Part shown: piece by piece, positions 38,501-48,100 of the stretch
Layout: every line of letters starts with the position of its first letter
Position numbering within the stretch: position 1 is the stretch's first letter
Notes under the pieces: model-generated
The model's database searches: none
Told to the model about the DNA's origin: nothing
The model's input: only the letters and a program-made list of their open reading frames with translations
Assembly (NCBI RefSeq): GCF_029227915.1
Contig: NC_079878.1
Span: forward strand, 24,825,501 to 24,889,500
Reading direction: 5' to 3'
DNA from: Hydractinia symbiolongicarpus
Lineage: Eukaryota; Cnidaria; Hydrozoa; Anthoathecata; Hydractiniidae
DNA: 64,000 nucleotides
Made by a program: the position numbers and the translations under genes

Positions 38501-39311
38501 TTCTTCTTGAGTTACTCAAAATAACATGTTTTTATTTGTTTATTTGATTCTTATTGTTTTGCGTTCGGTAAGCGTAAGGCGATTTACTCTGGATAGTTTC
38601 ATGGTTAAGTTTTAATGGTTTCATTATTTTTGTGTTTATAAAAATGAAGTTATTATTTCCTTTTTTTCACTTTTATATTTTATTTCTGCTTTAAAATTTG
38701 CTTGTTTATTTAACCACTGCTACTAAAACAATGTAAATGCAACGTGCTGGAATAAAAAGACATTGTAATTGTACGTGTTCTCTGTCCGCACCAGGTTAGC
38801 ACTCGTGCTGTTATTGTTTTTAGAATACCGTCTCTTCGCATTTATCAGCCACATGGGAACGTCAACATCGTGCGGTCATTATGTTTGTCACATCATGAAA
38901 GAGGGAAGGTATGGATCATCCATCATTTCTTTTAACTAGAAACTCTTATAGGGTGGCTACTACATGAAGAAACTGCTAGGAATGGAATGTAGTCCTTAAA
39001 AGTTGCAACAATAGGAAAAGACTTTTGTACAGTAATTTTCCAAATCTGTTTTTGTTTAAGTCTGTTTTTTAGTTATCAGGTTACAAGTTGCCACAGAACA
39101 AGTCACCACTGAACAAGTGGCCACACTGTCTATAAATGCTGTTGTTTATATTTCCTGTATTCTCGTACTGTGGTCTTCCCGTATTTATCCAGAGTTATTT
39201 TTCTTTAGGTGGGTGATCTTCAACGATCGGAAAGTAGCTTTGTCGGAAGTTCCGCCGAAAGATTTAGGTTATTTATATTTTTATAAACGAATCAGCGAAC
39301 AAGATGGCTGA
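17496..39311 (+). CDS. USP5: ubiquitin carboxyl-terminal hydrolase 5 (isopeptidase T), complete, 18 exons, 803 aa
   Basis: Coding exons: 17496-17603, 22884-23009, 23142-23196, 24611-24645, 25721-26051, 26212-26399, 26629-26768, 27179-27380, 33714-33878, 34495-34600, 34966-35146, 35374-35462, 35628-35738, 36420-36515, 36608-36783, 37910-38024, 38824-38908, 39209-39311. All junctions are GT/AG and in phase. The cysteine protease disassembles unanchored polyubiquitin. A degenerate N-terminal zinc finger is followed by the ZnF-UBP domain, with ligands C192, C195, C212 and H225, which reads the free ubiquitin tail. The catalytic Cys box NLGNTCYMNS (C329) is split by intron 7. Two UBA domains (about 617-660 and 680-720) sit inside the catalytic domain, and the His box is GHYVCH (H760), followed by WVIFND. 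The start is MAEDEV, as in the family, not the in-frame Met 48 bases earlier. Human USP5 is about 50 residues longer, mainly before UBA1. Intron 8 houses two channel genes. Confidence 0.97.
17737..18242 (-). mobile_element. tRNA-derived SINE, minus strand, copy 1 (USP5 intron 1)
   Basis: On the minus strand it begins with a tRNA-like head, GGCGCCATAGTTTAGTGG (A box TAGTTTAGTGG), with B-box-like GGTTTGATATCCC at the right spacing. A non-tRNA body follows and the element ends in a (CTAT)n tail, GATA repeats at 17737-17752 on the + strand. Body and tail match the copy at 42001-42332. Relative to that copy, this one carries about 160-180 extra bases near 17868-18050, either an insertion here or a deletion there. 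Confidence 0.8.
18620..18760. repeat. cluster of alternating TCGTG / CACGA motifs
   Basis: Within about 140 bases the pentamers TCGTG and CACGA occur around nine times in both orientations (ATCGTGGTTCGTG, GCACGAATTACG, CCACGATG, TCGTGGACCTCACGATC, TTCGTGGACTACACGAAC, CCACGATAG). Several can pair into hairpins. It sits in USP5 intron 1 and has no open frame. It may be a decayed palindromic element. Confidence 0.35.
18866..19070. repeat. 53-bp minisatellite array 2 (USP5 intron 1)
   Basis: About four imperfect copies of the unit with core AAACTTTTAAAATGCGATCT followed by AAAAAACATTTCTATCG. It is the same repeat as at 12483-12690, 43915-44107 and 44798-44935. Confidence 0.75.
19071..22883. other. 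remainder of USP5 intron 1
   Basis: AT-rich intronic sequence. At 21036-21092 a stretch GTCAGGGGCATTATTTAGGCAGGGACGG resembles 14352-14398 (GGCAGGGGCGCTTATT), a low-copy repeat also placed in an intron there. No exon-like segment fitting USP5 was missed: exon 1 and exon 2 join in phase. Confidence 0.5.
23335..24125 (-). mobile_element. decayed LINE reverse-transcriptase C-terminal fragment, minus strand (USP5 intron 3)
   Basis: The minus strand encodes a second LINE lineage: a motif-B-like [16 protein letters not shown], an intact catalytic motif [13 protein letters not shown] (near 23980), then after a frameshift [15 protein letters not shown] and a Cys/His cluster [20 protein letters not shown] continuing to CKRCKGE (near 23680). 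The C-terminal tail is readable, with further frameshifts, to about 23335. It is 5'-truncated and inactive. The Cys/His knuckle after the polymerase domain separates this family from the LINE at 8493 and 59326. Confidence 0.8.
27751..27769 (+). repeat. poly(C) tract (USP5 intron 8)
   Basis: Nineteen consecutive C bases, flanked on both sides by CCTCATTGGA, suggesting slippage or a short duplication. The tract is a likely assembly and sequencing weak point. Confidence 0.8.
28610..30037 (+). CDS. GluR0-like potassium-channel ionotropic glutamate-receptor homologue, gene A (475 aa, intronless)
   Basis: Single open frame from ATG 28610 to TGA. Layout by residue: signal peptide 1-20 (hydrophobic, [20 protein letters not shown]); S1 half of a periplasmic-binding-protein-like ligand domain about 30-150; TM1 about 164-186; pore helix and filter TMTTVGYGD with TVGYGD at 212-217; TM2 about 222-249 ending [12 protein letters not shown]2 half-lobe about 262-390, with [18 protein letters not shown] typical of SBP-type lobes; TM3 about 396-416; basic linker; coiled-coil tail about 440-472. 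TVGYGD is the potassium-channel selectivity filter, so a potassium-selective, ligand-gated plasma-membrane channel is inferred. The order S1-TM-P-TM-S2-TM is that of bacterial GluR0; the animal iGluR amino-terminal domain and SYTANLAAF motif are absent. C355 and C377 could form the S2 disulfide. The gene lies inside USP5 intron 8. A TTTATGCAG acceptor-like site just before the ATG allows a 5' UTR intron. The ligand cannot be predicted. Confidence 0.9.
   Translation: MYKWYFISLIFIAFLNLCSSSDAATNASALSIVYWEVKPYLFLNDNKVHDGIIPRILDATKFFCRPLKWDFFKYKFQATSRKRFFDLASANSTYLQDERSGFREDRTAWLPLFVHSEFLNHMLIEKKHLEATELLKSSEIAVIISQNRLVLTAKFLHGLADCQNIIIISCLFSIVFGILIWLIEQFYNPEFGKSFIKGSSTGIWWSFVTMTTVGYGDIVPHSTVGRIIGIVWMLFGVAMACVITATVTDSITGTSYFDIYQQKVSALRYSAEALIAESDYQAVVKQADSFDEVLQLVRAGEVSAAFINIDFVAWFQQEMRDHKHPLHVVYTVEKIVPLNVLLPKSLKVTQELKKCWSEDKLKNALFDIPASKFRRYCKKTTVFYGSLSSLLTDDTTVQVLAAITAGMILIGLLYEGVKTWLRRSKEKTEKDAEKIETGVDLKSMTTLLHNSVFGLRNDIELLRKEVRVVKDSVVY
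30038..30750. other. spacer between channel genes A and B
   Basis: AT-rich, with no frame resembling the S1 lobe or a signal peptide on the + strand. It presumably holds the 3' UTR of gene A and any promoter of gene B. No clear TATA box or polyadenylation hexamer stands out enough to annotate. Confidence 0.5.
30751..31791 (+). CDS. GluR0-like potassium-channel homologue, gene B (S1 and signal peptide not found; partial or N-truncated)
   Basis: The frame is open from 30751 to TAG at 31789; the first in-frame ATG is 30766 (341 aa). It aligns with gene A from the pre-TM1 segment to the C terminus: TM1, pore TMTTVGYGD (filter codons 31000-31017), TM2 ending [12 protein letters not shown]2 with SYDEVLQRV, a Cys pair with the same spacing (22 residues) as in A, TM3 and coiled-coil tail. 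From TM1 to TM2 roughly two thirds of residues agree by eye. No signal peptide or S1 is visible in the 713 bases since gene A. Either the S1 exon is elsewhere, joined at the acceptor-like TTGGCTTGGTAG (AG at 30756-30757), or the copy lost its 5' part. The long undamaged frame argues against a dead pseudogene. Confidence 0.75.
   Translation: MVDVNMFRSKQLAVVMSRDAIYLTVKITQGLYKCTDVFIMSTLFAVIFGMLIWLIEQFHNPDFNKSLLKGSGNALWFAFVTMTTVGYGDMVPRSVVGRSLCVVWMLLGVIISAVITATVTDSISGTSTLDIYGKKVAVLAHSAEEKIAVEEYQASNMSCKSYDEVLQRVREQKAHAALLNADVAAWLQKDLSEGDSPLHIVYLIEKEVTVDLLLDKYNEPQWLLDCISVPLVREDLFVRPVLKYRRHCKVESVFVSSLGDVWTHSRHIIFLAIVAACIVCVSFLFAVLRQVCFREKDRYIVDNDTVSSDNIVMKDTMSMLTHELCALRNDISTLKNDVGIIKERFA
31792..33106. 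other. USP5 intron 8 downstream of the channel genes
   Basis: Non-coding. A (CAGA)n microsatellite lies at 32471-32501, preceded by a GC-richer patch GTGGCCCGTGGAAAAATCCAC (32386-32406) and followed by ATACAGGTATTTTTTATATAG. Together these look like the 3' end of a dispersed repeat with a microsatellite tail, but only one copy is in the window. Confidence 0.4.
32471..32501 (+). repeat. (CAGA)n microsatellite
   Basis: About 7.5 uninterrupted tetranucleotide units, GACAGACAGACAGACA and on, within USP5 intron 8. Confidence 0.9.
33107..33416. repeat. non-autonomous TIR element (MITE), copy 2, well preserved (USP5 intron 8)
   Basis: The left terminus TTAAGGGGGATTTTCACGAA is mirrored by the right terminus ending TTCGTGAAAATCTCCCTTTA. 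The next inward bases also pair (GCGAATTAAACGGCGAATTCG against CGAATTCGCCGTTCAATTCGC), giving TIRs of about 40 bases. The interior shares long blocks with 4936-5214. There is no coding capacity, so transposase would have to come from elsewhere. It ends about 300 bases before USP5 exon 9. Confidence 0.85.
36960..37715 (+). repeat. C-rich minisatellite, about 18-bp period (USP5 intron 15)
   Basis: Some 750 bases consist almost entirely of variants of CATCCTACCACCACCCC, with alternative units CATCCTACCGTCACCCC, CATCCTACCACTATCC and CATCCTATCACCATCCC. Larger blocks recur (37198-37370 resembles 37440-37612), showing higher-order duplication. The minus strand is G-rich, with runs such as GGGGGTGGTGGTAGGATGGG that could form G-quadruplexes in DNA. 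The pre-mRNA carries the C-rich strand. Confidence 0.95.
38290..38362 (-). mobile_element. tRNA-derived SINE head (minus strand, USP5 intron 16)
   Basis: The minus strand reads TAGTGTAGTGGGTTCGTCCA (A-box-like TAGTGTAGTGGG) and, at tRNA spacing, GATCGAATCCCGC (B-box-like). The acceptor stem does not pair well and no CCA-adjacent structure is seen, so a SINE head or tRNA pseudogene is more likely than a functional tRNA gene. The sequence differs from the SINEs at 5472 and 17737, a third tRNA-derived type. Confidence 0.55.
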
Positions 39312-42300
39312 ATATTTATTTTTGCTTCTTTAAAGATATTTAAATGTTAGAATTCAGAATTTTGTACATGCTTAGAATGATATCTGTTGACCCTTTAAAA
39401 AATAAGATAAAAAGAAAATAGTGATTTTTCATGGTTTATTCTCTTTTTGTTGTTGCACCGCCTTATGAGTGAAAAAAAATATTACTTGATATACCCTAGG
39501 GAACAAAGATTTTATGCCGCCTTTTAGTAAAAAAAGCATCCTTAAAAGTTAGTAATGTAAATACAATCACCATTCACGTAAAATCGATTTAATTCGAAGC
39601 CTCAATTTGAACTTCATTCGAACTTGATTGTATGGATATTTCGAATTTATAAGTGATCATGATTTACAACGAAGATGTCCTCTATACGTCTTGCACGACC
39701 TTTTTCCAATAAAAACCTCTTTGACTTTTAACCCTTTTCCTACCGGAAAGGTGCTCATTCGGCAATCTCCCTGTACATTATCGTCTGCTATTTTTTTCTC
39801 TTGTGTACTGAAATTATTTAACTTTTAATTTCTGTTTGTCTCTCAACTTTTAAAATAATAAAAAAAATTGACTGATTGGTCACTGTCATCATTTTGTCAT
39901 CAATGGTCATATGACATAAAAAAATTGGAATGGCCAATATTTTCCTTTTTTCGTGTTGTCACATGTACATGTACCTATATATTATGTTAACACCTTTGAA
40001 ACAACATAATATAGCGAAAAACGGTTTTAATATAACAATTTTGCTCATTTTAATTACTTTCAGTTTTGACTATGCAGCCTTCATATGGCTGCAGCAATGG
40101 CCGCCATTATGAATTTTTAACATTTTTTTCTTGAATTTTACAGAACGTAAGTAGGACTTACAATTGACAAAGTTTTATGTATTTTCAAAAAACAAAAAGT
40201 CCCGATAGGAATAGGGTTAAAAGCGGCTTTCTGACACCTAAAAAAGCTGACTTTAAGGTTGTTTTAGATTATACATTGTGGAATTTCATAGAAATACTAC
40301 GTTATAAGAGTTATAAGAAGATTATAAAAATTATAAGAGGGTTGTGCTACTAAATTTGTAAAAAACCGTCGCTTACAGAGTAACAGATATGATATTAGTT
40401 TAATAAGCTCGACAACAACAATTTATTACTAACCTGGTAGACACTACTGCTGCAGATTTTGCCAAGATTAAAAGTCAATTTCATGATATCTTTTACCGAA
40501 TGGAGGGAAAAGACAATTTTGCAAGAGGACACCAATACAGTAAAGAGAAATTATCAGAGCTGTTTTGACGCAGAAACTTTTGAGGAACGAGGATAGAAGA
40601 ATTTATCCTCCTGGTAATAATATCACTCCCCCGCCCCCCGCCCACCGGATTTTCAGACTTTCAAGGCTGATGTGGGTAATATATTCAGGGCAGTCGAGTT
40701 CAAAAGTACGACAGTGGATTTTTGAAGGATTACACTTAATATAAGGTTATCTAAATATTAACCGTTTGTTGCACATGGCCAAATTGGAAAATTGGCTAAC
40801 TTACATCATTAATCCCTATGTATGACGCATAGTCTTTCTCCAATATCTGTTATTTTTATGGAGCTACTCACGTTTCCCTCTTTACTGTTTGTATTGGACA
40901 GCGAGGTTGTTTGGTAAGCAAAATTGTTCTTTAACACTGAGATTCGGTAGCTTTGAGTAAATAATTGAAAAGAGGGATGTCGCATATTCATTTTTTGCAG
41001 GAAAATTAATATGTAAATAGACACTTTCCACTATCTTGTCTTTAGATCTTTTTTTTGCTTTAGTCCTATCTTTAAACGAGATTTGTGCTGCAGCTTTTAA
41101 ATTATAACCTATATTTAAAAACGTGACAGAAATGAATAAAACATGAAATCCTCACCAAAAATTTGATGAGGCTTAGAAATTTCATAATCATACTGCAAGT
41201 GCAGATCCTACAAAGGTCATTTTTAATTAGTGAAGGACATGGTACATGTTAGGTGTACTGTTGGGATAGCAGATATATGGACGGAACACTTATCATTAAG
41301 CCACAACTGTGGGGCTGTGAGTTTTTGCCCGATATATTAGGATTAATATAGATAGAATCATGAAGAAAAACACTGCGCCTTTTTTAAAAATGATTATTCC
41401 ATGTATGTATAATAAATCAATGAAACATGGGTTCGCGACTAGTCGAGTTTAACTCGAAATTAACTCGACATTTATCATTACGTACCTCCACCATGGCAAC
41501 TTCCCATTGTAAAATGGTAATTCATGCATAATTATGTTAATTATGCGTTTCAATTGATGCGTGAAAGAAAATCGTGAAGAGAAAAGTAACATGGCGAGGC
41601 GCGCACAAAGGATAACTAAATTTTGCTAATGTTTAAGCAGATTTGTTGATCAAGTTACTGTAAAATTGGGTACCTTGTTATGTAAGTTTTCTCCAAATGG
41701 TAACTAACTTCGTACTTGTGATTATTTTGGTGTTAATAAGCTTATTTTCTTCTATATATGATGCCATTTTGCAAAATGGGGCACGTAAAAATGGCGCACT
41801 TTTGAAGATGGCGGAAAAAAACATAAACACGAGCAGAAATAACCTTGTTTTTAAGGCAACATTATGTTTTATTCAGGCCAAGACATATACTTGATTTGTT
41901 TGACTTGTTAAATAATCAATGAATATATATTTAAAAACGTTTAACTGCATGCAATATCCTTAATACCAATGAAAGGTGTGATAGATTTTTTATTATGTTA
42001 GATAGATAGATAGATGTGGATATTTTACATGGCTATCCTCACAAATATGGAGGGATATATCCTGTCTATTATTTCCAGGGGGGGCCATTGCTTAGATAGA
42101 GAGTCCTAGAGTATTTAATGCTCATTTTGAGCTACGCAGACCCAATTAGGGCCAGCGCTCTACTAGACAACTCCCGGCAACATCCAACAGCGCACACAGT
42201 GTGCCATCTCCCTAATTTCCTTCACATGGCTTGGGTCAACCCGGGGCTATGGTAACATTCATTCGCCCATGTTGAATCGCTGTCAAGAGGAATCAAACCC

Positions 42301-43914
42301 CGGTCTCCCGCACAGAGTACGAGAGCTATAACATATGAATTTATTGTCACCTGCATGCATGGCCCTAGAGTACCTGTAGAAACCTTTCTTTATTTAATAA
42401 AAAAGCGCATTTCACAACAAAAGACAAAACTTGGTAGAAAAATGTGAAATAAAATTCTCAACAATGTCGATGCATTCTCTTTAGCTAACGTTTAATTTTT
42501 ATTGTATAGTGTGCTTGTGAGTCAAATAAAGTCCAGCCTTATTCCCAGGGAGAAATGTCTTCTTTTCAAAAATTGTGTACAAACCTTTGATACCCTTATA
42601 CTCCTATATATGAGCTATGGGCAAGTTCAGCCAACTTAGTAAAATTCCCCCATTTTCTCCTGAAACTCTTTATGCATTATCGAACCAACAGGCCATTCCT
42701 TGAGACGAGTGCGATCGCACGCACACTCGCCTGCACACTCGTAAAAAGATTTACTCATGAATTTTTTCTTTTTCTAAAATATAAAGCGATGAAAAAGGCT
42801 ATTACGCTGATTATATAACATTCATTACTTCGTGATTGATTTGTTTAAAAAGTATAGAGAACATTAAAGTCAGCCCCCTTCCTTCATGCTGACACTCTTA
42901 TGCTTGGCTGGTGCATTACACTGAGACTCGAATTAAAGACGGAAGACCATTTGGAACCATGCCACGAGTCAGTCCAACCTTCATCATCACAGAGAATACT
43001 GCGAGAAGACTGCCACTCATGCAAATTAAATATAACCAGCACATGGGAGAGGTTAGGTGTCCTGTACTTTAATACAGCTTTCGGCCGAATGTTCTCGTGA
43101 TGTAATACCAAAGAAAAAACATGTTGAATAAAGTTTAAAAAATCTTTTTAAAAGGGGAAAGAGAAATAAAAAATGTCTAGAAATATATTTAATGCCAAAA
43201 ACATATAGCGAATCTGCCAACACATCATCGCGTTCAACGTTGTTTCAACCTTGCACTATTACCATGGTTTTACAAAATTCATTTCTATAAATAATATATA
43301 AAGTTTAAACGAATAACGTTTATAACGAATATTTGGAAGTGTGAATCACACTTGCAAGTACTCCCATCTCAATTTTGCTTACGAGTGCGATTTTTTGCAC
43401 ACCATAGCACTCGTAATTTTTTTAGCGGGTGCTTTTTGTAGCTCTGGCATAGTTTTATTCAAAGTTTTATGCAAAATAGCATTTTCAATTCCGTTGACTT
43501 AGCCACAAAGAGACAGCCCTTGAAGTAAAGAGAGTTGTGGGACGCTATTTACTATATACAGTCAGGTAAAAAAAGAGAGTCCTGGTTAGCTTTCTGATTG
43601 AATCAGGTTTCAGTAACCCCATGTCTAACAAAGTGTATAATATACACAAATATAATTTTGTTGACAAATATAACTTTGTTGACAAAGGGCCTTTCTTTAT
43701 GTGTATATATACAACAAAATCAGGTCATAGAGATTTTGCAAAGTCAGACCATACTGCAAACTCTGCTAAGCCATGTTCTTCATTAAGTGCTTTGATAAGA
43801 ACAAGAAATAATAGAAATGATTGCCAAATTGTTCATCGTGAAAAAATGTATTTTGGCACTCTGTAACGAAGTAAACCACCATATAGATGTGGCCTGGGAA
43901 CACCTTCGATCAAT
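39312..43914. other. spacer downstream of USP5; no gene recognised
   Basis: It starts with the USP5 3' UTR (candidate AATAAA at 39708). Apart from the SINE at 42001 it is unannotated AT-rich DNA with short chance frames. One GC-richer block at 42880-43130 has open frames on both strands and an AATAAA at 43125 and is discussed in the findings. Confidence 0.5.
42001..42332 (-). mobile_element. tRNA-derived SINE, minus strand, copy 2
   Basis: It shares body and (GATA)n tail (42001-42014 on +) with the copy at 17737-18242. The minus-strand 5' end breaks inside the tRNA-like head, right after GTTATAGCTCTCGTACTCTG, keeping the B box (GGTTTGATTCC, closer to consensus than copy 1) but losing the A box. 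It is therefore 5'-truncated, as expected of reverse-transcribed copies. Confidence 0.8.
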
Positions 43915-44107
43915 TACTATCCTTCTATTGCCGTTCTTCGTTCTTAAGTTTTAAAACACAATCTAAAAAAGCATTTCTAACGCCGTTTTTCGTTCTTAAT
44001 CTTTCAAAATGCAATCTAAAAAAGCATTTATCGCCACTCTTTGTTCTTAAACTTTTAAAATGCGATTTAAAAAAGCATTTCTATCGCCGTTCTTTGTTCT
44101 TAAGTTC
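43915..44107. repeat. 53-bp minisatellite array 3
   Basis: Four imperfect units with core TTTTAAAATGCGATTTAAAAAA, each followed by GCATTTCTATCGCCGTT. The array stops abruptly at the left end of the inverted-repeat element at 44108 and resumes at 44798. Confidence 0.8.
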
Positions 44108-44798
44108 TTAAGGATACTGTAATGGTGTAAGTATAATTTTTTTACAAAAAAATTTTTGTTTTAAAAATATGTGAAGTTTGATATTCTCTACCATATATAA
44201 ATATTTAATGAGTTGTCGGTGTTTGCACATCATTGAATAGGCTATTGTTGTAAAAGTCAGGTTGGGAAAACTCTTTCACGAGGAAGTTTAGATGTTCGTT
44301 TTTTACAATGTATAGGTGACTTAAAATGTCCGAAACTCCCCTCCACGATGGAGAAACTCAACAACACTTTGCACACGTGCTCATTGATACCTGCTGCAAA
44401 TGACTTTGTCATGTTTTATGTATATTTTGATTATTTAAAGTAAAAAACAGGTTAAACACACAAAATTCATTTTTTCACAAATTTTTAAATAAAATACGAA
44501 CAACGCTTTTTTCCATAAAATGTGACAAAGTATTGTTGCTATGGTAATGCCATAGTGATTGATAAATATGACCTAGAAAAAAATAAAACAGAGGGGAGTT
44601 TTGGCCGTTTTAGTAAGAAATAAAGATGTGGATTTATGGTTATATACCTGGAAAAAAAGTTAAATTTCATATTAATATTATCCTATAGACAATTTAATTT
44701 GCTTTTATATTCAATAAATAATTTTGAAGAAAAAAACATAATTTTTGAGAAATAATGAATATACTGAATATGTGTCTATACTCTTACAGTATCCTTAT
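44108..44798. mobile_element. TIR element inserted into the 53-bp minisatellite
   Basis: The left end TTAAGGATACTGTAA (44108-44122) is mirrored by TTACAGTATCCTTAT (44784-44798). Minisatellite units flank it on both sides, so it landed inside an existing array; the flanking TTAA/TTAT may be the target duplication. The roughly 690-base interior has no open frame long enough for a transposase, so it is non-autonomous. A TTAA target would suit a piggyBac-type enzyme, but the terminal bases do not confirm that. Confidence 0.65.
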
Positions 44799-44935
44799 AA
44801 TGAGATCTAAAAAACCTTTCTATCGTCTTTCTACATTCTTAAGTTCTTTAAATGCGATCTAAAAAAGCTTTTCTATTTCCATTTTTCGTTCTTAAACTTT
44901 TAAAATGCGATCTAAAAAAGCATTTTTATCGCCAT
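44798..44935. repeat. 53-bp minisatellite array 4 (continuation of array 3)
   Basis: Two to three more units (GAGATCTAAAAAACCTTTCTATCG, then AAATGCGATCTAAAAAAGC) continue the array beyond the inserted TIR element. Confidence 0.75.
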
Positions 44936-45166
44936 TTAAAAATATTCGATTCGCAATTTTATTATTTTTTTCGCAAAGTGATACGCAAATGGCATTTTGA
45001 TTCGCAAATTGTGAACTGCTAATTCGAACCCTGACCTTAAGTTATTTAAATTTTGTGAAGACTTTTTTTGCCAAAACGTTACCATATTTTAAACTTACTT
45101 TAAATTTTGCAATGTATGTATGTATTCTGCTGTATTCTACTGATGTTTAATTTCTTATAGCTCTAA

Positions 45167-48100
45167 ATGCCTTCCCCAAGAAAACGAGCAGTGCAGGCTG
45201 CAAAGAACAAATTAAAGGTGAAAGTTTTTACACCTCCAAGACAGAGTGTACGCATCAAAGCAAATGCTGAAATAAAATCAGAACCCGATGATGATGATAT
45301 CTCTCCTAAGAAAAAGAATTCAAAAAAGAAACCCACCATTAAATCCAAAGGTATCTCACATTGATATCATATTTTTATCTAAAAATCTAAAATCTAAGAA
45401 TTTATGTCTTTTGTTTACACAACGGAAAATGTAATACTAGAAGGCAATGAAGAAAGGTGTGTGCAAAACCTTTAATATTCATCATTCTGTCCTTAAAATA
45501 TTTCTAAAACGATTTCTGCCTAATTTTATTATAATGTCTTGTAGTAATTTGCTTTGTGTTACAGCTTTTCTTAAGAAGATTGGGAAGTTTTTATTTGCAT
45601 GTGTGTGCTAAGAACCTTAAATTTGGACAAAAAAAGAAAAAAATAATTTTACAAACTTTAAAGAAAAATATTATTGTTCTTTTAAGGAAAAACTGTCCAA
45701 GCTGCAACGTCTGTTAAGGAGAAAGCAAAAAAGATAGCGGCAAGCAAGAAAAGGAAGTCTGCGTCTGATATTAAACAAGCTCCAAAGATGTCAGTTTTGG
45801 CGTTAGCTGCTGCACGAAAAAGAAAGCTGAATGGCGAAGATGATGATGAACCTCCTCGAGTAAAAAGAGAAAAGAAAAAGGTGATTTTTAAAAAGGTATG
45901 TACCTATCATATTAATAGAAGGTTAGTAAATCTAAGAATGGAATAGTACTTTATGTTTAAAACATTTTAATTTTTAGGCTACCAAAAAGAAAGCAAATAT
46001 TTCTAAAAAGCGATCAAATCAATCTAATGAGTTTGATGGTGAAGCAGATTTTATTAAAGAGGAGGTAAGATAAAAAATGCCTATGATTTGTTTCATTTTT
46101 GTCTCCAAACCAATACATGAATAAGCTGTTAAAATTGTACCTGTAATCTCAGCCTTGTGTTTCTTAATGTTATGTTTCTTATGTTAAACTCCTCTCAACC
46201 TCCTTATAGTTTTGCAGTCCTTGCCTAATTAAAGCCTATAAAGATAGCAGTTTCTTTAAACAAACTTTTTTTAAATTGGTATTCATTAAAAAACTTTAGC
46301 TTGACCTCTTTGCTAAAGATATCAAATAATTAAACAAGTATAATTAAAACTCTTGTATTGAATTTCTACACCATTAGAATACGTTTTTGTGTTTAGTACT
46401 ATATCGTTGTTCGTTTAACTAGGTTGTTGAAGAAACTTATGATGACCAACCCATGGTGGCTGTGAAACAAGAAGATGAACAGAAAGTTGAAGAAGAAGAA
46501 GTCGAGCATTTTGATGAAGATGAAGCTGCAGAGGAAGACGATCATAGTAATCTACTCATAAATGAAGAACACCAGTATATCGACCAATTGCAACAGCACC
46601 AATTGATGAACGAGCATGGAGAGATTGAGGTAGCTTTAACCTGTTAAGTTGCCTGTATTTACGATGTATTGCAATGAACTTTTTAAACCATTAGCTACTT
46701 CATTGCCACAAGGGAAGTGTGCTGTATTTTTTCCTACTTTTTATACTTTTTCATTTTATTTAATGCTGGCGTATCTGAAATCAGTAGGATTTAGAGCCAA
46801 AACTAGGATGGGGCAAAAAAAGCGTGGTGATGTAAATAATATATAAAAAAAAGTGTTCTGACGTAAAAGCATTTTTTGATTAGGTTCCTCAAGAACAAGT
46901 ACAAGCTGAGCTTCAGCAGGAAAACGAAGAAGATGAAGATGAAGCAGAAGATGACGAGGATATCGACGAAAATTTGTTTTTTGGTATTCCGGAGCAAAGA
47001 TCGCCCGAACTAGCGACGTGTACACATTGCAAAGGTAATTAGATGGTTTACTTTCCGAAGTTCCTATATTAATGCAAGGTTATATTTTAGCCATTGTATG
47101 CACGGAGTGGTTACCGAAGTAAAATCTTTAAAAATTGTTTTTTTCCATGGTAAGAAAAAATTATAAAGTTTTTATAAACGCTTCTAGGAAAATTTCGAAA
47201 AGAAGATGTGCACGAACATATGTTAACATGTCCTGAAAGATATGTGCAGTGCCGAGAATGTGGAAAGATTCTGTCCAATCTCCAAACTTTAGAACGCCAC
47301 CACAAGCGATTCCATCTGAAGATACGCGAAGTACCATGCACGCTGTGCGACAAGATGTTTATCGATGAAGCTGCAGCGAGGAAGCATTTAAAGACGGTTC
47401 ACTTTAAAGTGAAAAACTTTCACTGTCCACACTGTGACAAGTCATTCTCACAGCGCAACAAATTGACATACCACGTGCGCACTCACTCTGGTGAAAAACC
47501 CTATTCCTGTGCTGAATGCGGAAGAAGCTTCTCCTTGCTATGGAATCTAAAAACACATCTTCGAACTCACACAGGTAACTTTAAAAATAGGGAATTTACT
47601 TTTATGTTTTAAAAAACCTGACCCCTCGTGGTTATTAATTCTAATCTCTTATATCTATACATGTGACCTGTCACTGTATGTACGTGCGTGTGTAAGGAGT
47701 CGTGTTACGGGCACACCAAATACGACATATTTTATCCACTTTACAGAGACGGGCGACCCCGTGAATTTTTTTTCACTGGTTTAACAGCTAGTCTATATTA
47801 TACTGATCGCCATATGTCTATTTTTTTGTCCCTGAGCTAAAATGGTACCTGCAAGTAGCAAGAATCGAGTTTCTGTTGATATTTCCACGGGTTAACGGCT
47901 AGTTGGATAATTTTCGTACTAACTGCAGAATAAACATGTGGATGTCTTAACCATTTTTTATCTTTAGGTGAAAAACCGTATGCTTGTGACACATGTGGCC
48001 GACGTTTTACACAAAAGCAAAATATGACATCACATTTAACCACCCACCGTAAACCAAAATCAGACAAAAGTTTTCGAACGCATTTCCCTTCCGATCTGGA

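Noticed and set aside
43621-43866. 81-codon frame MSNKVYNIHKYNFVDKYNF
   Set aside because: Contains a short internal duplication and no known domain; likely chance next to the minisatellite.
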